This document shows, in pieces, positions 51,924 through 61,200 of a stretch of 64,000 nucleotides of DNA (its first letter is position 1; every line of letters starts with the position of its first letter). The position numbers and the translations under genes are program-made. Below the pieces are notes generated by a model. That model was given only the letters and a program-made list of their open reading frames with translations. It ran no database searches and was not told where the DNA came from. Source of the stretch: UBA1723 sp045641625 (GTDB lineage Bacteria > Bacteroidota > Bacteroidia > Bacteroidales > Paludibacteraceae); the NCBI GenBank assembly GCA_045641625.1, contig JAZUHH010000041.1, positions 1-64,000 on the forward strand, given 5' to 3'.

Positions 51924-53163
51924 TATATCTGTATAAAGTTCTTTCGTTAATTCCTAAGGCTTCAGCTGCCTTTCTGTTGTTAGGACATGTTTCCAAAGCC
52001 TTGATTGTCAATCTCCTGATTGCTTCGTCTATTGATAGAGAAGAAGTGCTGACTTCTGCAATTTCAGTAACTTCGTCCTTGTTTGTCTTTCTCTGGGAGT
52101 GCTGAACCGAATCTTCATCTTCAAAGAACAGGTCGTCATCGTCCTCGATAACTGGTGCGTTATGAGGCAATGGCAGAGTGTTTATCGTTGTGGAAGGCTG
52201 GATCTGCTGTGTAGTTGGCACGATCTCGCTTCTTCGTTCCACTATGCCCTTCAGATATTCAACCTCCTGGCGCAAAGAATGTACGGCAGAGTAGAGTAGT
52301 TCCCTTTCCCCTGAATTGAATACATTGTCTTTGCTTCCTATGGTAAGCTCGTGTCTGATTGAGTTCTTCTCGAAGTCAGGAAGGTAGTTCAGCAGAACGC
52401 TCTTTGTAATCTTCTTGTTTTCGCTTTCAAGCAAAGAGATTTGGTTCGTCACATTCCTGATTTGACGCACATTTCCGGACCAGTTGAATTGCTTCAGGCA
52501 TACTATGGCCTCTTCGTCCAAACGCACCGGATCAGTATGGTATTTCTCTGCGAAGTCGCTGGCAAACTTTCTGAATAGCAGGTATATGTCGTCATGTCTC
52601 TCCCTCAAAGAAGGAACGGAGATCTGGATTGTGTTCAGACGATAGTAGAGGTCCTCTCTGAAAGTTCCCTTTTCCACCGCCTCCTGCATTTTCAGGTTTG
52701 TCGCTGCCACGACACGCACATTTGTCTTTAGTACCTTTGATGAGCCGACTCTCGAGAATTCTCCGACTTCGAGTACACGAAGCAGTCTGACCTGTGTTGT
52801 CAGCGGAAGTTCTCCGACCTCATCAAGAAATATGGTTCCTCCGTCTGCAACCTCAAAGTATCCCTTTCTCTCGGAGATGGCACCTGTAAAAGCTCCCTTC
52901 TCGTGACCGAACAGCTCTGAATCTACGGTTCCCTCTGGAATTGCACCGCAGTTTACAGCGATGTAAGGGCCGTGTTTCCTTGCGCTGTTGTTATGAATGA
53001 TCTTTGGGAAGAACTCTTTGCCGACACCGCTTTCTCCGGTTACAAGCACAGAAAGGTCAGTCGGAGCGACTTGGCAAGCCACTTCGATTGCTCGGTTTAG
53101 TTTAGGATCATTGCCTATTATCCCGAACTTTGCTTTTTGTTCCTGTAACTCAGATTCGGTCAT
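51889..53163 (-). CDS. Sigma-54-dependent transcriptional activator without receiver domain
   Basis: The 424-residue protein opens directly with the AAA+ domain: Walker A GESGVGKE, the sigma-54 contact loop GAFTGA, Walker B TIFLDEVGELP, and RVVAATN. It ends in a Fis-type helix-turn-helix (NRKAAEALGINERTLYRYIDKY). There is no N-terminal response-regulator or PAS domain, so it may be governed by level or partner protein rather than phosphorylation. It should act with the RpoN encoded at 7466. It precedes lptE, which it overlaps. Confidence 0.9.
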   Translation of the reverse strand: MTESELQEQKAKFGIIGNDPKLNRAIEVACQVAPTDLSVLVTGESGVGKEFFPKIIHNNSARKHGPYIAVNCGAIPEGTVDSELFGHEKGAFTGAISERKGYFEVADGGTIFLDEVGELPLTTQVRLLRVLEVGEFSRVGSSKVLKTNVRVVAATNLKMQEAVEKGTFREDLYYRLNTIQISVPSLRERHDDIYLLFRKFASDFAEKYHTDPVRLDEEAIVCLKQFNWSGNVRQIRNVTNQISLLESENKKITKSVLLNYLPDFEKNSIRHELTIGSKDNVFNSGERELLYSAVHSLRQEVEYLKGIVERRSEIVPTTQQIQPSTTINTLPLPHNAPVIEDDDDLFFEDEDSVQHSQRKTNKDEVTEIAEVSTSSLSIDEAIRRLTIKALETCPNNRKAAEALGINERTLYRYIDKYDLGKYKK

Positions 53164-53167
53164 GTTG

Positions 53168-54202
53168 TTATACTAACGGATTCGCAGTCATTTCTGCGTA
53201 GTTCTTTCTGTTGTTATATACGTCAATGGCAAGGTAAAGGGCGTTGCGGAAAGAGTCCTCGCAAGTCTCTCCGATTCCTGCCTTGTCGTATGCTGTGCCA
53301 TGAATAGGAGAAGTTCTTATTACTGGCAATCCTGCTGTGAAGCTTACGCCGCTCTCCTGTGCAATAGCCTTGAATGGTGTAAGTCCCTGGTCGTGGTACA
53401 TGGCAAGTACAGCGTCAAAGTTCTTGTAGTTGCCTGCGCCGAAGAATCCGTCTGCCGGATAAGGTCCGAAAGCGAGGATACCTTCGCTTGTTGCGTCCTT
53501 GATAGCAGGGATGATGATCTCCTGCTCCTCGTTTCCTATAAGGCCGTTGTCTCCTGCGTGAGGGTTAAGTCCAAGTACAGCGATGCGTGGTCTTACAACT
53601 CCGAAGTCCTTTATCATTGTGTCCTTCAGGATTCTGAGCTTTGACATGATTGCCTCCTTGGATATTGCCTTGCTCAACTCAGAGATTGGAACGTGAGCAG
53701 ACACAACAGCTACCCTTAGTCTGTCGCTTACCATCAGCATTATGCCCTTGTTTCCGTTCGAGAACTTCTCGGCAAGGTATTCTGTATGTCCAGGGAAGTT
53801 GAACTTCTCTGTCTTGATGTTCTTCTTGTTGATAGGTGCAGTTACAAGCACGTCGATAAGTCCGTTCTTCAAGTCCTCGGTAGCCTTCTCTAGAGCAAGG
53901 ATAGAAGCCTCTCCGGCCTCGTCTGTCTGCTTTGAAAGCTCGACCTTGATTTCGTCCTGAATGCAGTTTATGACATTCGAGCGCTTTGAGTTTGCCTCTT
54001 CTGCCGAATTTATGACATTCAAAGAGAAGTTCTCTATGCCGAGAGCCTTGCGGTGGAATGATGCAACCTTGGATGAACCATACACTATCGGCACGCACAT
54101 CTCGTTAATTCTTGTATCTACCAATGTTTTGATAATAACTTCGTAACCGACACCATTGATGTCTCCTTGAGTTATACCAACAACTATCTTGTCGTCTATC
54201 AT
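53168..54202 (-). CDS. pdxA: 4-hydroxythreonine-4-phosphate dehydrogenase PdxA
   Basis: The 344-residue enzyme oxidises 4-phosphohydroxy-threonine in the pyridoxal 5'-phosphate pathway. It has VGITQGDINGVGYEVI at the start, the metal-binding His residues in FPGHTEYLAE and LNPHAGDNGLIGNEE, and AMYHDQGLTPFKA. The NAD and metal sites look complete. A TATCTTTG box lies 25 bp upstream. Confidence 0.95.
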   Translation of the reverse strand: MIDDKIVVGITQGDINGVGYEVIIKTLVDTRINEMCVPIVYGSSKVASFHRKALGIENFSLNVINSAEEANSKRSNVINCIQDEIKVELSKQTDEAGEASILALEKATEDLKNGLIDVLVTAPINKKNIKTEKFNFPGHTEYLAEKFSNGNKGIMLMVSDRLRVAVVSAHVPISELSKAISKEAIMSKLRILKDTMIKDFGVVRPRIAVLGLNPHAGDNGLIGNEEQEIIIPAIKDATSEGILAFGPYPADGFFGAGNYKNFDAVLAMYHDQGLTPFKAIAQESGVSFTAGLPVIRTSPIHGTAYDKAGIGETCEDSFRNALYLAIDVYNNRKNYAEMTANPLV

Positions 54203-54226
54203 AATAATCTACTTTTTCTAGGAATG

Positions 54227-54234
54227 CAAAGATA
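54227..54234 (-). promoter_or_regulatory. -7 box of pdxA
   Basis: The minus strand reads TATCTTTG, a perfect match to TAnnTTTG, and should drive pdxA, the sigma-54 activator, lptE and secG. Confidence 0.5.
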
Positions 54235-54257
54235 GCTTTTTTTGGTGAAAATACCAA

Positions 54258-54290
54258 AAAAGGCGCTAACTTTATGTGTTAGCGCCTTTT
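54258..54290 (-). terminator. Terminator of the 54315 gene
   Basis: AAAAGGCGCTAAC and GTTAGCGCCTTTT form a 13-bp stem with T runs in both directions, between this gene and the pdxA promoter. Confidence 0.88.
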
Positions 54291-54314
54291 AATTTCTGTT
54301 TTGCAGGAAAACTG

Positions 54315-54809
54315 TTAGATCTCTTTTGGAGTTTTGTCATCAGTTCCGTTATTCTCTGCTTCCTCATCCTTCTTTTCAGAAGAGTTACAGCCTATTGAGA
54401 AGCCGATGTATGCTGCAATTCCGTAGAACAGGATATCCATAAAGCCGAAATCCAAAGACGCCAACTTTACAATTCCGCCAATGCCAAATTTAGAGACTAC
54501 TTCCATGTAGGACATTTCTGTTCCGTTTGCAAATAGGGCAATTATGCAGAATGCTGTGCCAAGCATACATGAAATAATCGCAAGTACAGCTGCAATACCG
54601 CCGAACTTGAAGGAGTCCTTTGCTGCAAACAGTTTTACTGCGAATCCCACTCCTGCACCTGCAAGCATGACCATTGCACCTGTCTGCTTCTCTCTTATGA
54701 TAGTTAGTGCTGCAAGCAAGACTGCCACAAAAACTGCGGCTATCAGTCCTACGATTATAGCTGCTGCTACATTACCTTTCTTTTCTTCTGGTAATTCATA
54801 GTTTTCCAT
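54315..54809 (-). CDS. Four-helix membrane protein, unknown function
   Basis: The 164-residue protein has four hydrophobic helices (AAIIVGLIAAVFVAVLLAAL, VMLAGAGVGFAVKLF, GGIAAVLAIISCMLGTAF, LFYGIAAYIGFSIG) and charged ends. Small Bacteroidetes membrane proteins of this kind have no known role. It stands alone between two terminators. Confidence 0.6.
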   Translation of the reverse strand: MENYELPEEKKGNVAAAIIVGLIAAVFVAVLLAALTIIREKQTGAMVMLAGAGVGFAVKLFAAKDSFKFGGIAAVLAIISCMLGTAFCIIALFANGTEMSYMEVVSKFGIGGIVKLASLDFGFMDILFYGIAAYIGFSIGCNSSEKKDEEAENNGTDDKTPKEI

Positions 54810-54835
54810 TTTCCTATAGTGTCTAAGTTTGAAAA

Positions 54836-54869
54836 AAAAGCCTTAGCCGGGATTCCGACTAAAGGCTTT
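54836..54869 (-). terminator. Terminator of glyS
   Basis: On the minus strand AAAGCCTTTAGTCGG pairs with CCGGCTAAGGCTTT, with small mismatches, followed by T residues. Confidence 0.8.
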
Positions 54870-54886
54870 GTTCTTATTTGTGACTG

Positions 54887-56437
54887 TTAGTCATTCATCA
54901 TTGTCTTGTAAAGGCTTCTCATAGAAACTGCCTCAGCGATCTTGCTGTGAAGAGCCTCGATGCTGATACGCTCCTGAGCCATTGTGTCGCGGTAGCGTAC
55001 AGTAACTGTGTTGTCCTCTAGAGTCTGGTGGTCAACAGTGATGCAGAAAGGAGTACCGATAGCGTCCTGACGGCGGTATCTCTTTCCGATAGTGTCCTTC
55101 TCCTCGTAAGCGCAACGGAAATCGAACTTAAGCTCGTTCATGATCTCTGTAGCCTTCTCTGGAAGACCGTCCTTTTTCAACAATGGAAGTACAGCGCACT
55201 TAACTGGTGCCAAAGCTGGTGGCAGGTTAAGAACGACACGCTTGTCTCCGCCCTCAAGCTGCTCCTCCTTGTATGAACCAGCAAGAACTGAAAGGAACAT
55301 ACGGTCAACACCGATAGAAGTCTCGATTACGTAAGGGATGTAAGACTTGTTGTCCTCTGGGTCGAAATACTCAAGCTTCTTGCCCGAGAACTGTCCGTGA
55401 CGGCTCAAATCCCAGTTAGTACGAGAGTGGATACCCTCAACCTCCTTGAATCCGAAAGGCATCTCGAACTCGATATCTGTAGCTGCGTTAGCATAGTGAG
55501 CCAACTTGTCGTGATCGTGGTAGCGGTACTTCTGGTCTCCTAGTCCAAGAGCCTTGTGCCACTTCAAGCGGAAGTTCTTCCAGTGCTTGAACCACTCCAT
55601 CTCTGTACCTGGCTTGCAGAAGAACTGCATCTCCATCTGCTCGAACTCGCGCATACGGAAGATGAACTGGCGGGCAACGATCTCGTTACGGAAAGCCTTA
55701 CCGATCTGTGCGATACCGAAAGGAATCTTCATACGGCCAGTCTTCTGTACGTTTAGGAAGTTAGTGAAGATACCCTGGCAAGTCTCGGGACGAAGGTAAA
55801 CGTCCATTGTGTTGTCGGCAGAAGCACCGATCTGAGTCTTGAACATCAGGTTGAACTGCTTTACGTCAGTCCAGTTTCTTGTTCCAGAGATAGGGCAGAC
55901 AATCTCCTCGTCAAGGATAATCTGCTTTAGCTCGTCAAGGTTGCTGTCGTTCAAAGCCTTGGCGAAACGCTCGTGAAGTGCGTCTCTCTTGTCAGCATAC
56001 TCCTTAACGCGTGCGTTAGTAGAGATGAACTGATCCTTGTCGAATGCGTCGCCGAACTTCTTTGCAGCCTTCTCGCACTCCTTGTTGATCTTGTCGTCGT
56101 ATTTTGCAAGCTGGTCCTCGATAAGCACGTCAGCTCTATATCTCTTCTTTGAGTCACGGTTGTCGATCAAAGGATCGTTGAATGCGTCAACGTGTCCTGA
56201 AGCCTTCCATGTTGTTGGCTCCATAAAGATGGCTGCATCTATACCCACGATATTCTGGTGAAGCAATGTCATGCTGTCCCACCAATACTTCTTGATGTTG
56301 TTCTTTAACTCTACACCGTTCTGACCGTAGTCGTAAACAGCTGCCAATCCACCATAGATCTCACTTGAAGGGAATACGAATCCATACTCCTTGCAGTGCG
56401 ATACTAACGCCTTGAATGCATCTTCCTGTGAAGCCAT
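54887..56437 (-). CDS. glyS: Glycyl-tRNA synthetase (alpha2 type)
   Basis: The 516-residue class II synthetase charges tRNA-Gly. It has the GlyRS N-terminal block (YGFVFPSSEIYGGLAAVYDYGQNGVELKNNI), motif 2 around FRNEIVARQFIFRMREFEQMEMQFF, and motif 3 (SIGVDRMFLSVLAGSYKEEQ). The anticodon domain forms the C terminus. It is the single-chain alpha2 form, not the bacterial alpha2beta2 form, as expected in Bacteroidetes. A TATCTTTG box lies 40 bp upstream. Confidence 0.95.
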   Translation of the reverse strand: MASQEDAFKALVSHCKEYGFVFPSSEIYGGLAAVYDYGQNGVELKNNIKKYWWDSMTLLHQNIVGIDAAIFMEPTTWKASGHVDAFNDPLIDNRDSKKRYRADVLIEDQLAKYDDKINKECEKAAKKFGDAFDKDQFISTNARVKEYADKRDALHERFAKALNDSNLDELKQIILDEEIVCPISGTRNWTDVKQFNLMFKTQIGASADNTMDVYLRPETCQGIFTNFLNVQKTGRMKIPFGIAQIGKAFRNEIVARQFIFRMREFEQMEMQFFCKPGTEMEWFKHWKNFRLKWHKALGLGDQKYRYHDHDKLAHYANAATDIEFEMPFGFKEVEGIHSRTNWDLSRHGQFSGKKLEYFDPEDNKSYIPYVIETSIGVDRMFLSVLAGSYKEEQLEGGDKRVVLNLPPALAPVKCAVLPLLKKDGLPEKATEIMNELKFDFRCAYEEKDTIGKRYRRQDAIGTPFCITVDHQTLEDNTVTVRYRDTMAQERISIEALHSKIAEAVSMRSLYKTMMND

Positions 56438-56476
56438 ATTCTTATATTTGTATATATTTATTATTCAATTATCGTG

Positions 56477-56484
56477 CAAAGATA
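56477..56484 (-). promoter_or_regulatory. -7 box of glyS
   Basis: The minus strand reads TATCTTTG, about 40 bp before the glyS ATG. Confidence 0.5.
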
Positions 56485-56548
56485 ATAAATAATTGTTTAT
56501 GAATGGGTGTCCGGCTCCCAATTTTTGCTATATGCCATAATTTTGTTG

Positions 56549-56556
56549 TATCTTTG
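56549..56556 (+). promoter_or_regulatory. -7 box of the 56576 gene
   Basis: TATCTTTG places transcription start near 56562, so translation cannot begin at the upstream ATG 56507. Confidence 0.5.
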
Positions 56557-56575
56557 CACTCTCGGGTTTATAGAT

Positions 56576-57142
56576 ATGTCAAAATTATTTGATTATAGTA
56601 TGGTAAGAAGATTGCTGACATTTGTGTTGTCATTGTTCGCTTGTTACGTCTGCAGTGCGGGTCCGCGTGATGTTTGGGGAGAGAAGGAGGAGTACGGATT
56701 CCGTGTCTTTGCGGATGTCATGCTTACCCACAACAATAACGAGAATTATTCTAAGAGGGCTCCTGTTGTTGCCATATATGCCACGCCGAGCTGTGGTTTT
56801 TCGTCATATTTCTTCTTGGGTCTGCGTGCCGGAGCCTTGATAATGCCGAACAACTATGCCACTTGTGTGCTTGGTCCAAATCTGCGCTGGAGTTTCGGCC
56901 GCAAGAATCTGCTGTATATTGACAAGGTGCCGTTGGGTTTCTGTTTCCCAAACAATTTGTTCCGAGATTTTTCCTTCGGTGCAAGAGTACCTATTGCAGA
57001 GAGCCACTCGGCCTATATTTCAGCAGGTTATGTGCTTTATCCGTGCTATACAGACAGGGAAAAGTATAGGGACGAGTACGAAAACACACCATTGTTCGAT
57101 TCATGGTTTGCTCCTCAGCTAAAGGTTGGTTTCAGTTTTTAG
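56576..57142 (+). CDS. Exported hypothetical protein
   Basis: The 188-residue protein has a signal peptide (VRRLLTFVLSLFACYVCSA) and then beta strands rich in Tyr, Phe and Gly (RVFADVMLTHNNNENYSKR, SFGARVPIAESHSAYISAGYVLYP). It ends LKVGFSF, a terminal Phe strand as in outer-membrane barrels. It is likely a small outer-membrane beta-barrel. Start ATG 56576 follows from the promoter; 56600 is an alternative. It converges on the CRISPR array. Confidence 0.6.
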   Translation: MSKLFDYSMVRRLLTFVLSLFACYVCSAGPRDVWGEKEEYGFRVFADVMLTHNNNENYSKRAPVVAIYATPSCGFSSYFFLGLRAGALIMPNNYATCVLGPNLRWSFGRKNLLYIDKVPLGFCFPNNLFRDFSFGARVPIAESHSAYISAGYVLYPCYTDREKYRDEYENTPLFDSWFAPQLKVGFSF

Positions 57143-57202
57143 AGAGGGAATTTGGGTATAATTGCTCAAAAAATCCTATCATCCTATCTTTGATTACGCA
57201 AT

Positions 57203-58255
57203 AACAACACCCTTAGAAATTATGTGGGTGTTATAACCTGTTCCGTCCTCGCAGTAATACGCCATTCTACAATAGTAGAAATTATGTGGGTGTTATAACC
57301 GAACTTGACGCAGAGAGAGAGGAGCGAATCTACAATAGTAGAAATTATGTGGGTGTTATAACCTCCGACTTGACTTATATAGTGCAGACCGATCTACAAT
57401 AGTAGAAATTATGTGGGTGTTATAACCAGTCAATAATTGTGATTGTAAGGCCGTATCTACAATAGTAGAAATTATGTGGGTGTTATAACCGTTGATAACT
57501 TATAAGAGCCTTGTTAAATCTACAATAGTAGAAATTATGTGGGTGTTATAACCATGGTGTATTCACATAAGGGTGAGCCTATCTACAATAGTAGAAATTA
57601 TGGAAGTGTTATAACCCCAGCCAACGAAAACAAGACTTTCAAGCCATCTACAATAGTAGAAATTATGGAAGTGTTATAACCAGACCACGGAACTCGGGAT
57701 AGGCGTAATATCTACAATAGTAGAAATTATGGAAGTGTTATAACCGCAGATTATGTTCAATAAATCTGTATTCTATCTACAATAGTAGAAATTATGTGGG
57801 TGTTATAACCGACCTATAAACCATCTCATTATACAACCATCTACAATAGTAGAAATTATGTGGGTGTTATAACCTAGTTTCATCTGCCATAATAATGTAT
57901 TGTATCTACAATAGTAGAAATTATGTGGGTGGTATAACCTCCTATTTTATCGTGTCTTTTGTGACGTATCTACAATAGTAGAAATTATGTGGGTGTTATA
58001 ACCAGTTGTGAACACGCAAAAGGAAGTGAACATCTACAATAGTAGAAATTATGTGAGTGTTATAACCACTCGGTTAGAAGCCCTCGTCGTTGAATCTACA
58101 ATAGTAGAAATTATGTGGGGGGTATAACCACTCCTTGAAGCGGCACGTGATTCTTTAATCTACAATAGTAGAAATTATGTGGGTGTTATAACCGAAAAAG
58201 TGCTATTTTGGTGCTGCACATCTACAATAGTAGAAATTATGTGGGTGTTATAACC
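57203..58255 (-). CRISPR. Type V-A CRISPR array, 17 repeats and 16 spacers
   Basis: The 36-nt repeats start at 57203 (degenerate), 57265, 57328, 57392, 57455, 57518, 57581, 57646, 57710, 57775, 57839, 57904, 57968, 58032, 58094, 58158 and 58220. Spacers are 26-29 nt. On the minus strand each repeat ends AATTTCTACTATTGTAGAT, the Cas12a crRNA pseudoknot, so transcription runs leftward, in the same direction as cas12a. The left-most repeat has lost that motif, marking it as the trailer end. Repeat variants affect the 5' part that is trimmed away; beyond the trailer repeat, only the first base of the 57265 copy (T for A) departs at the other end. Only 18 bp separate the first repeat from the cas12a stop codon. 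Confidence 0.97.
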
Positions 58256-58273
58256 ACACACGTAGCCTTCTTT

Positions 58274-61200
58274 TTATTTTAAATATGGCTTCTGCTGGGC
58301 ATAGTTCATCCACTCCTTGTTTGTTATTGCGGGTTTTATTTTATTTATGTCCTCGGCATTTTTGATTTGCTCGATTACCCAAAGACCTTTTCTGGCAATG
58401 TTGTACGCTCCGTTTGCGTCTGCATTGTCCGGAAGTCCCGTTTTGTTTCTGCTACTGTCATAGAACTCACAGTCAGAGTTCATTACCGGGGAAATCAAAT
58501 AGTCCGTTTCCGTTCCTGTAATGCTGTTTCGCATTTGTAGCAGCAGTTTCATACAGTTTAACAGTTCAGAAAAGAATTCTTTTGTTTTCATGTTCGAAAT
58601 TTGTGCCTTCAAATCGCCATAGATGTCGATTGAGTGTTTCTCGAAGCATTTTTTGAATTCTTCAGTAAGGACAAGTTCCCTATTGTCCCATTCACTGTTC
58701 TTCTCTGGATTTCTGAAAGTGAGGATTCTGTTGCCGAAAGTGCATAGAGTCCACTTTGTTTGTGTTCCTTCTGCCTTATTGCCAAACTTCATGTAATCCA
58801 AATCAAACTCGAACCAATTTTTCTTGGCATTGTATCTGATATTGTCAAAAGAGTTGAAAAACTTGCGTGCATTGTCAACACTCTCGTATTTTGTGTCGAG
58901 CAGATTTACAAAACCAGTTGTTGGATCCATCTTTGATGTGTTCCATGCTGGAACATAGAACAGAATTCCGCTCTGCTTACCCATTTTCTGAAAACTTTCG
59001 AACTTACTTGTCAGTTGTAGCGCGTTCAAAGCACCACCAAGTTCAGTAGGATTCTTTTTCTTATCTACAAGATAGTTAAGTTTTTCGATAAGCATCTTCT
59101 CAAACTTTTGATATACCTGTTTCTCGACTTTCTGTCTGCCTCGCATGAATCCCATATTAAGGTCTTCGAGTACAACAATGGCATTGTACTCCACAACCAT
59201 TTCGGCAATCTTGTGAATGACTTGTGAAAGGTAGCCCTCCTTCAACTCCTTGATTGATTCGATGGAGTTCCAGCTTTTTCTCTCCTCGTCTCTTTTTTTC
59301 TCTTTGATGTCGAGTAAAGTACGATAATCGGTCTTGTAAGTGTTTCCGTTATGCTCGTTTACAATCTCGTTCAAAGTGAACTGTTTTACTACATTTCCCT
59401 TCAAATCTATAAGCGACAGGTAAAGCAAGTGTCTCTCGCCACGGTCTATTCCGATAATATGTTCACATCCGTTTCCCTTAATCCATTCGTTCACTATCGG
59501 GTTTATGTTGTCATTACCTACAGCTTTGAAGTTCAGTGTTATAGGCACATGGAACTGGAATTTGTCGAAAGCATATCGTCTGTCCTTGATGATAGGATAT
59601 TTAAACTTATCTTTCAACTTCTCGTAGTGGTGACCCTTCTGCATTTTCTCCTCGCTGTATGTTATGGATTTCTTGCGGAAGAAAACCTCTGCTTGCCCGT
59701 TGAGTTTATACACAACATTGGAAAGGTTGTTTTCGTCGAACAGCATTTTCCAATAGATTGTGTGCATATTTGGAGTTCCCTTGCTGTATGCAGAAAAGTC
59801 CTTGTTATAGATTTGGAATAGATAAATCTTTCCCTCCTCTACAAGTTGGTCGATATACGATACTGACACATTAGAGAATGTTATCTTGTAACCTTGTTGC
59901 TCCACTTCTCTATAGAATCCGCTCAAATCCTCATAGCTCTTGGTATCAGAGAAATTGAACTCAAAATTCTTCCAGTCCTCGTGTTTGTTGATTGACATTT
60001 TAAAGAAGTCAATCAGTTCGTGGCAATGAGAAATGTTGAAGTTATCTCCCTTTTTGTGTGTTCCTTGTTCATAATTGGCCATCAATTCATCACTCGGACA
60101 GAATTCTGCAATTCGAGAATTGGAGAAAAATACCTTTGGTAACATTTTGTTAGCTCCAGGCAGTAGCTTATAGTTCATCTTCTCGTAGCAATCTCCGTCA
60201 CTTTTCAAGAACTTTGACTCGAATACTTTGTTGTACTTCTTATTCATAATTGCAAGATAGTACAATCCATCTTTACGAAGTATTACAGAAGTATTGTCTT
60301 TCTCCTTGTTTTGATCCCAGCCATCAAGTAGTGTTGAGTTGTTGAAGTTCAACTTTATCTTTTCCTCGCTATATGGCTTCTTAGTCATATAGTTTCGCAC
60401 CTTATTGTACAAGTTTGTGATTTCGTTCAAGACATCCCAATAGGTTGAGAACTCTCCATAGAATTTCTCATCCTTGTCCGAAATATTGCCCTTGCCGCAC
60501 AATGGTTTGACATAATGCAGCAGATTCATTATTGAGTCAAGAAGATTCTTGATTCGTTCAACATTCTCTTTGTCTTGAGACAAACTCTTCCCCTCTGGAT
60601 ATGGAGTGTTCAGCAAATCTTTAACTTGGTTGTATGCAGTCGAAATGCGAGTGAATATATTTTCTTCATTTTCATTGCACAATGAAGAAAAATATTCAGC
60701 CACATTTATATTCTCTGCGCTGTCGTTAGCAGAACGAACGCAGTCGTTTATATATGCGATAGAAAATGAATCGCTATTCTTGAAGATCGTTTTTACCTTT
60801 TCTTCATATTTTTCTTCGCTCTCCTTTTTCCCTTGTGGATTGTTATTTTTGATGTTTTTCTCTATCGCATTAGTAATAACATTCCAACTGCCAAAGACCT
60901 TGTTTGAAATATCAGTCAGTTGCAGGTCGTTTGCTATATAAATCTTGTCAAGATCAAATGTCGAAATATCTTGTAGGAGAGATTTCAGTTTGTTGTCAGC
61001 AAGTACATTCTCATTCAGTTGTGCATAGCATTTCTCTATGCTCTCAAGCACCTCGTTTGGTGAATTGAAAGTCTCCGGCAACCATGAGATGGCCTCTCTA
61101 TCGCTTAGTATTTGTTTATAGAGTGGCTTCATCTTTGGCAGGCGCTTGCTCTTGTCTGTTTGTTGTTGGTTGTACAGATTGATGTATTCGTTCAATCCCT

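Noticed and set aside
57239..58219. Spacers targeting sequences in this window
   Set aside because: Reading the 16 spacers against the window gave no match that I could see, but a proper alignment was not possible.
57203..58255. Plus-strand orientation of the CRISPR array
   Set aside because: The Cas12a pseudoknot reads correctly only on the minus strand, and the degenerate repeat lies at the left end.
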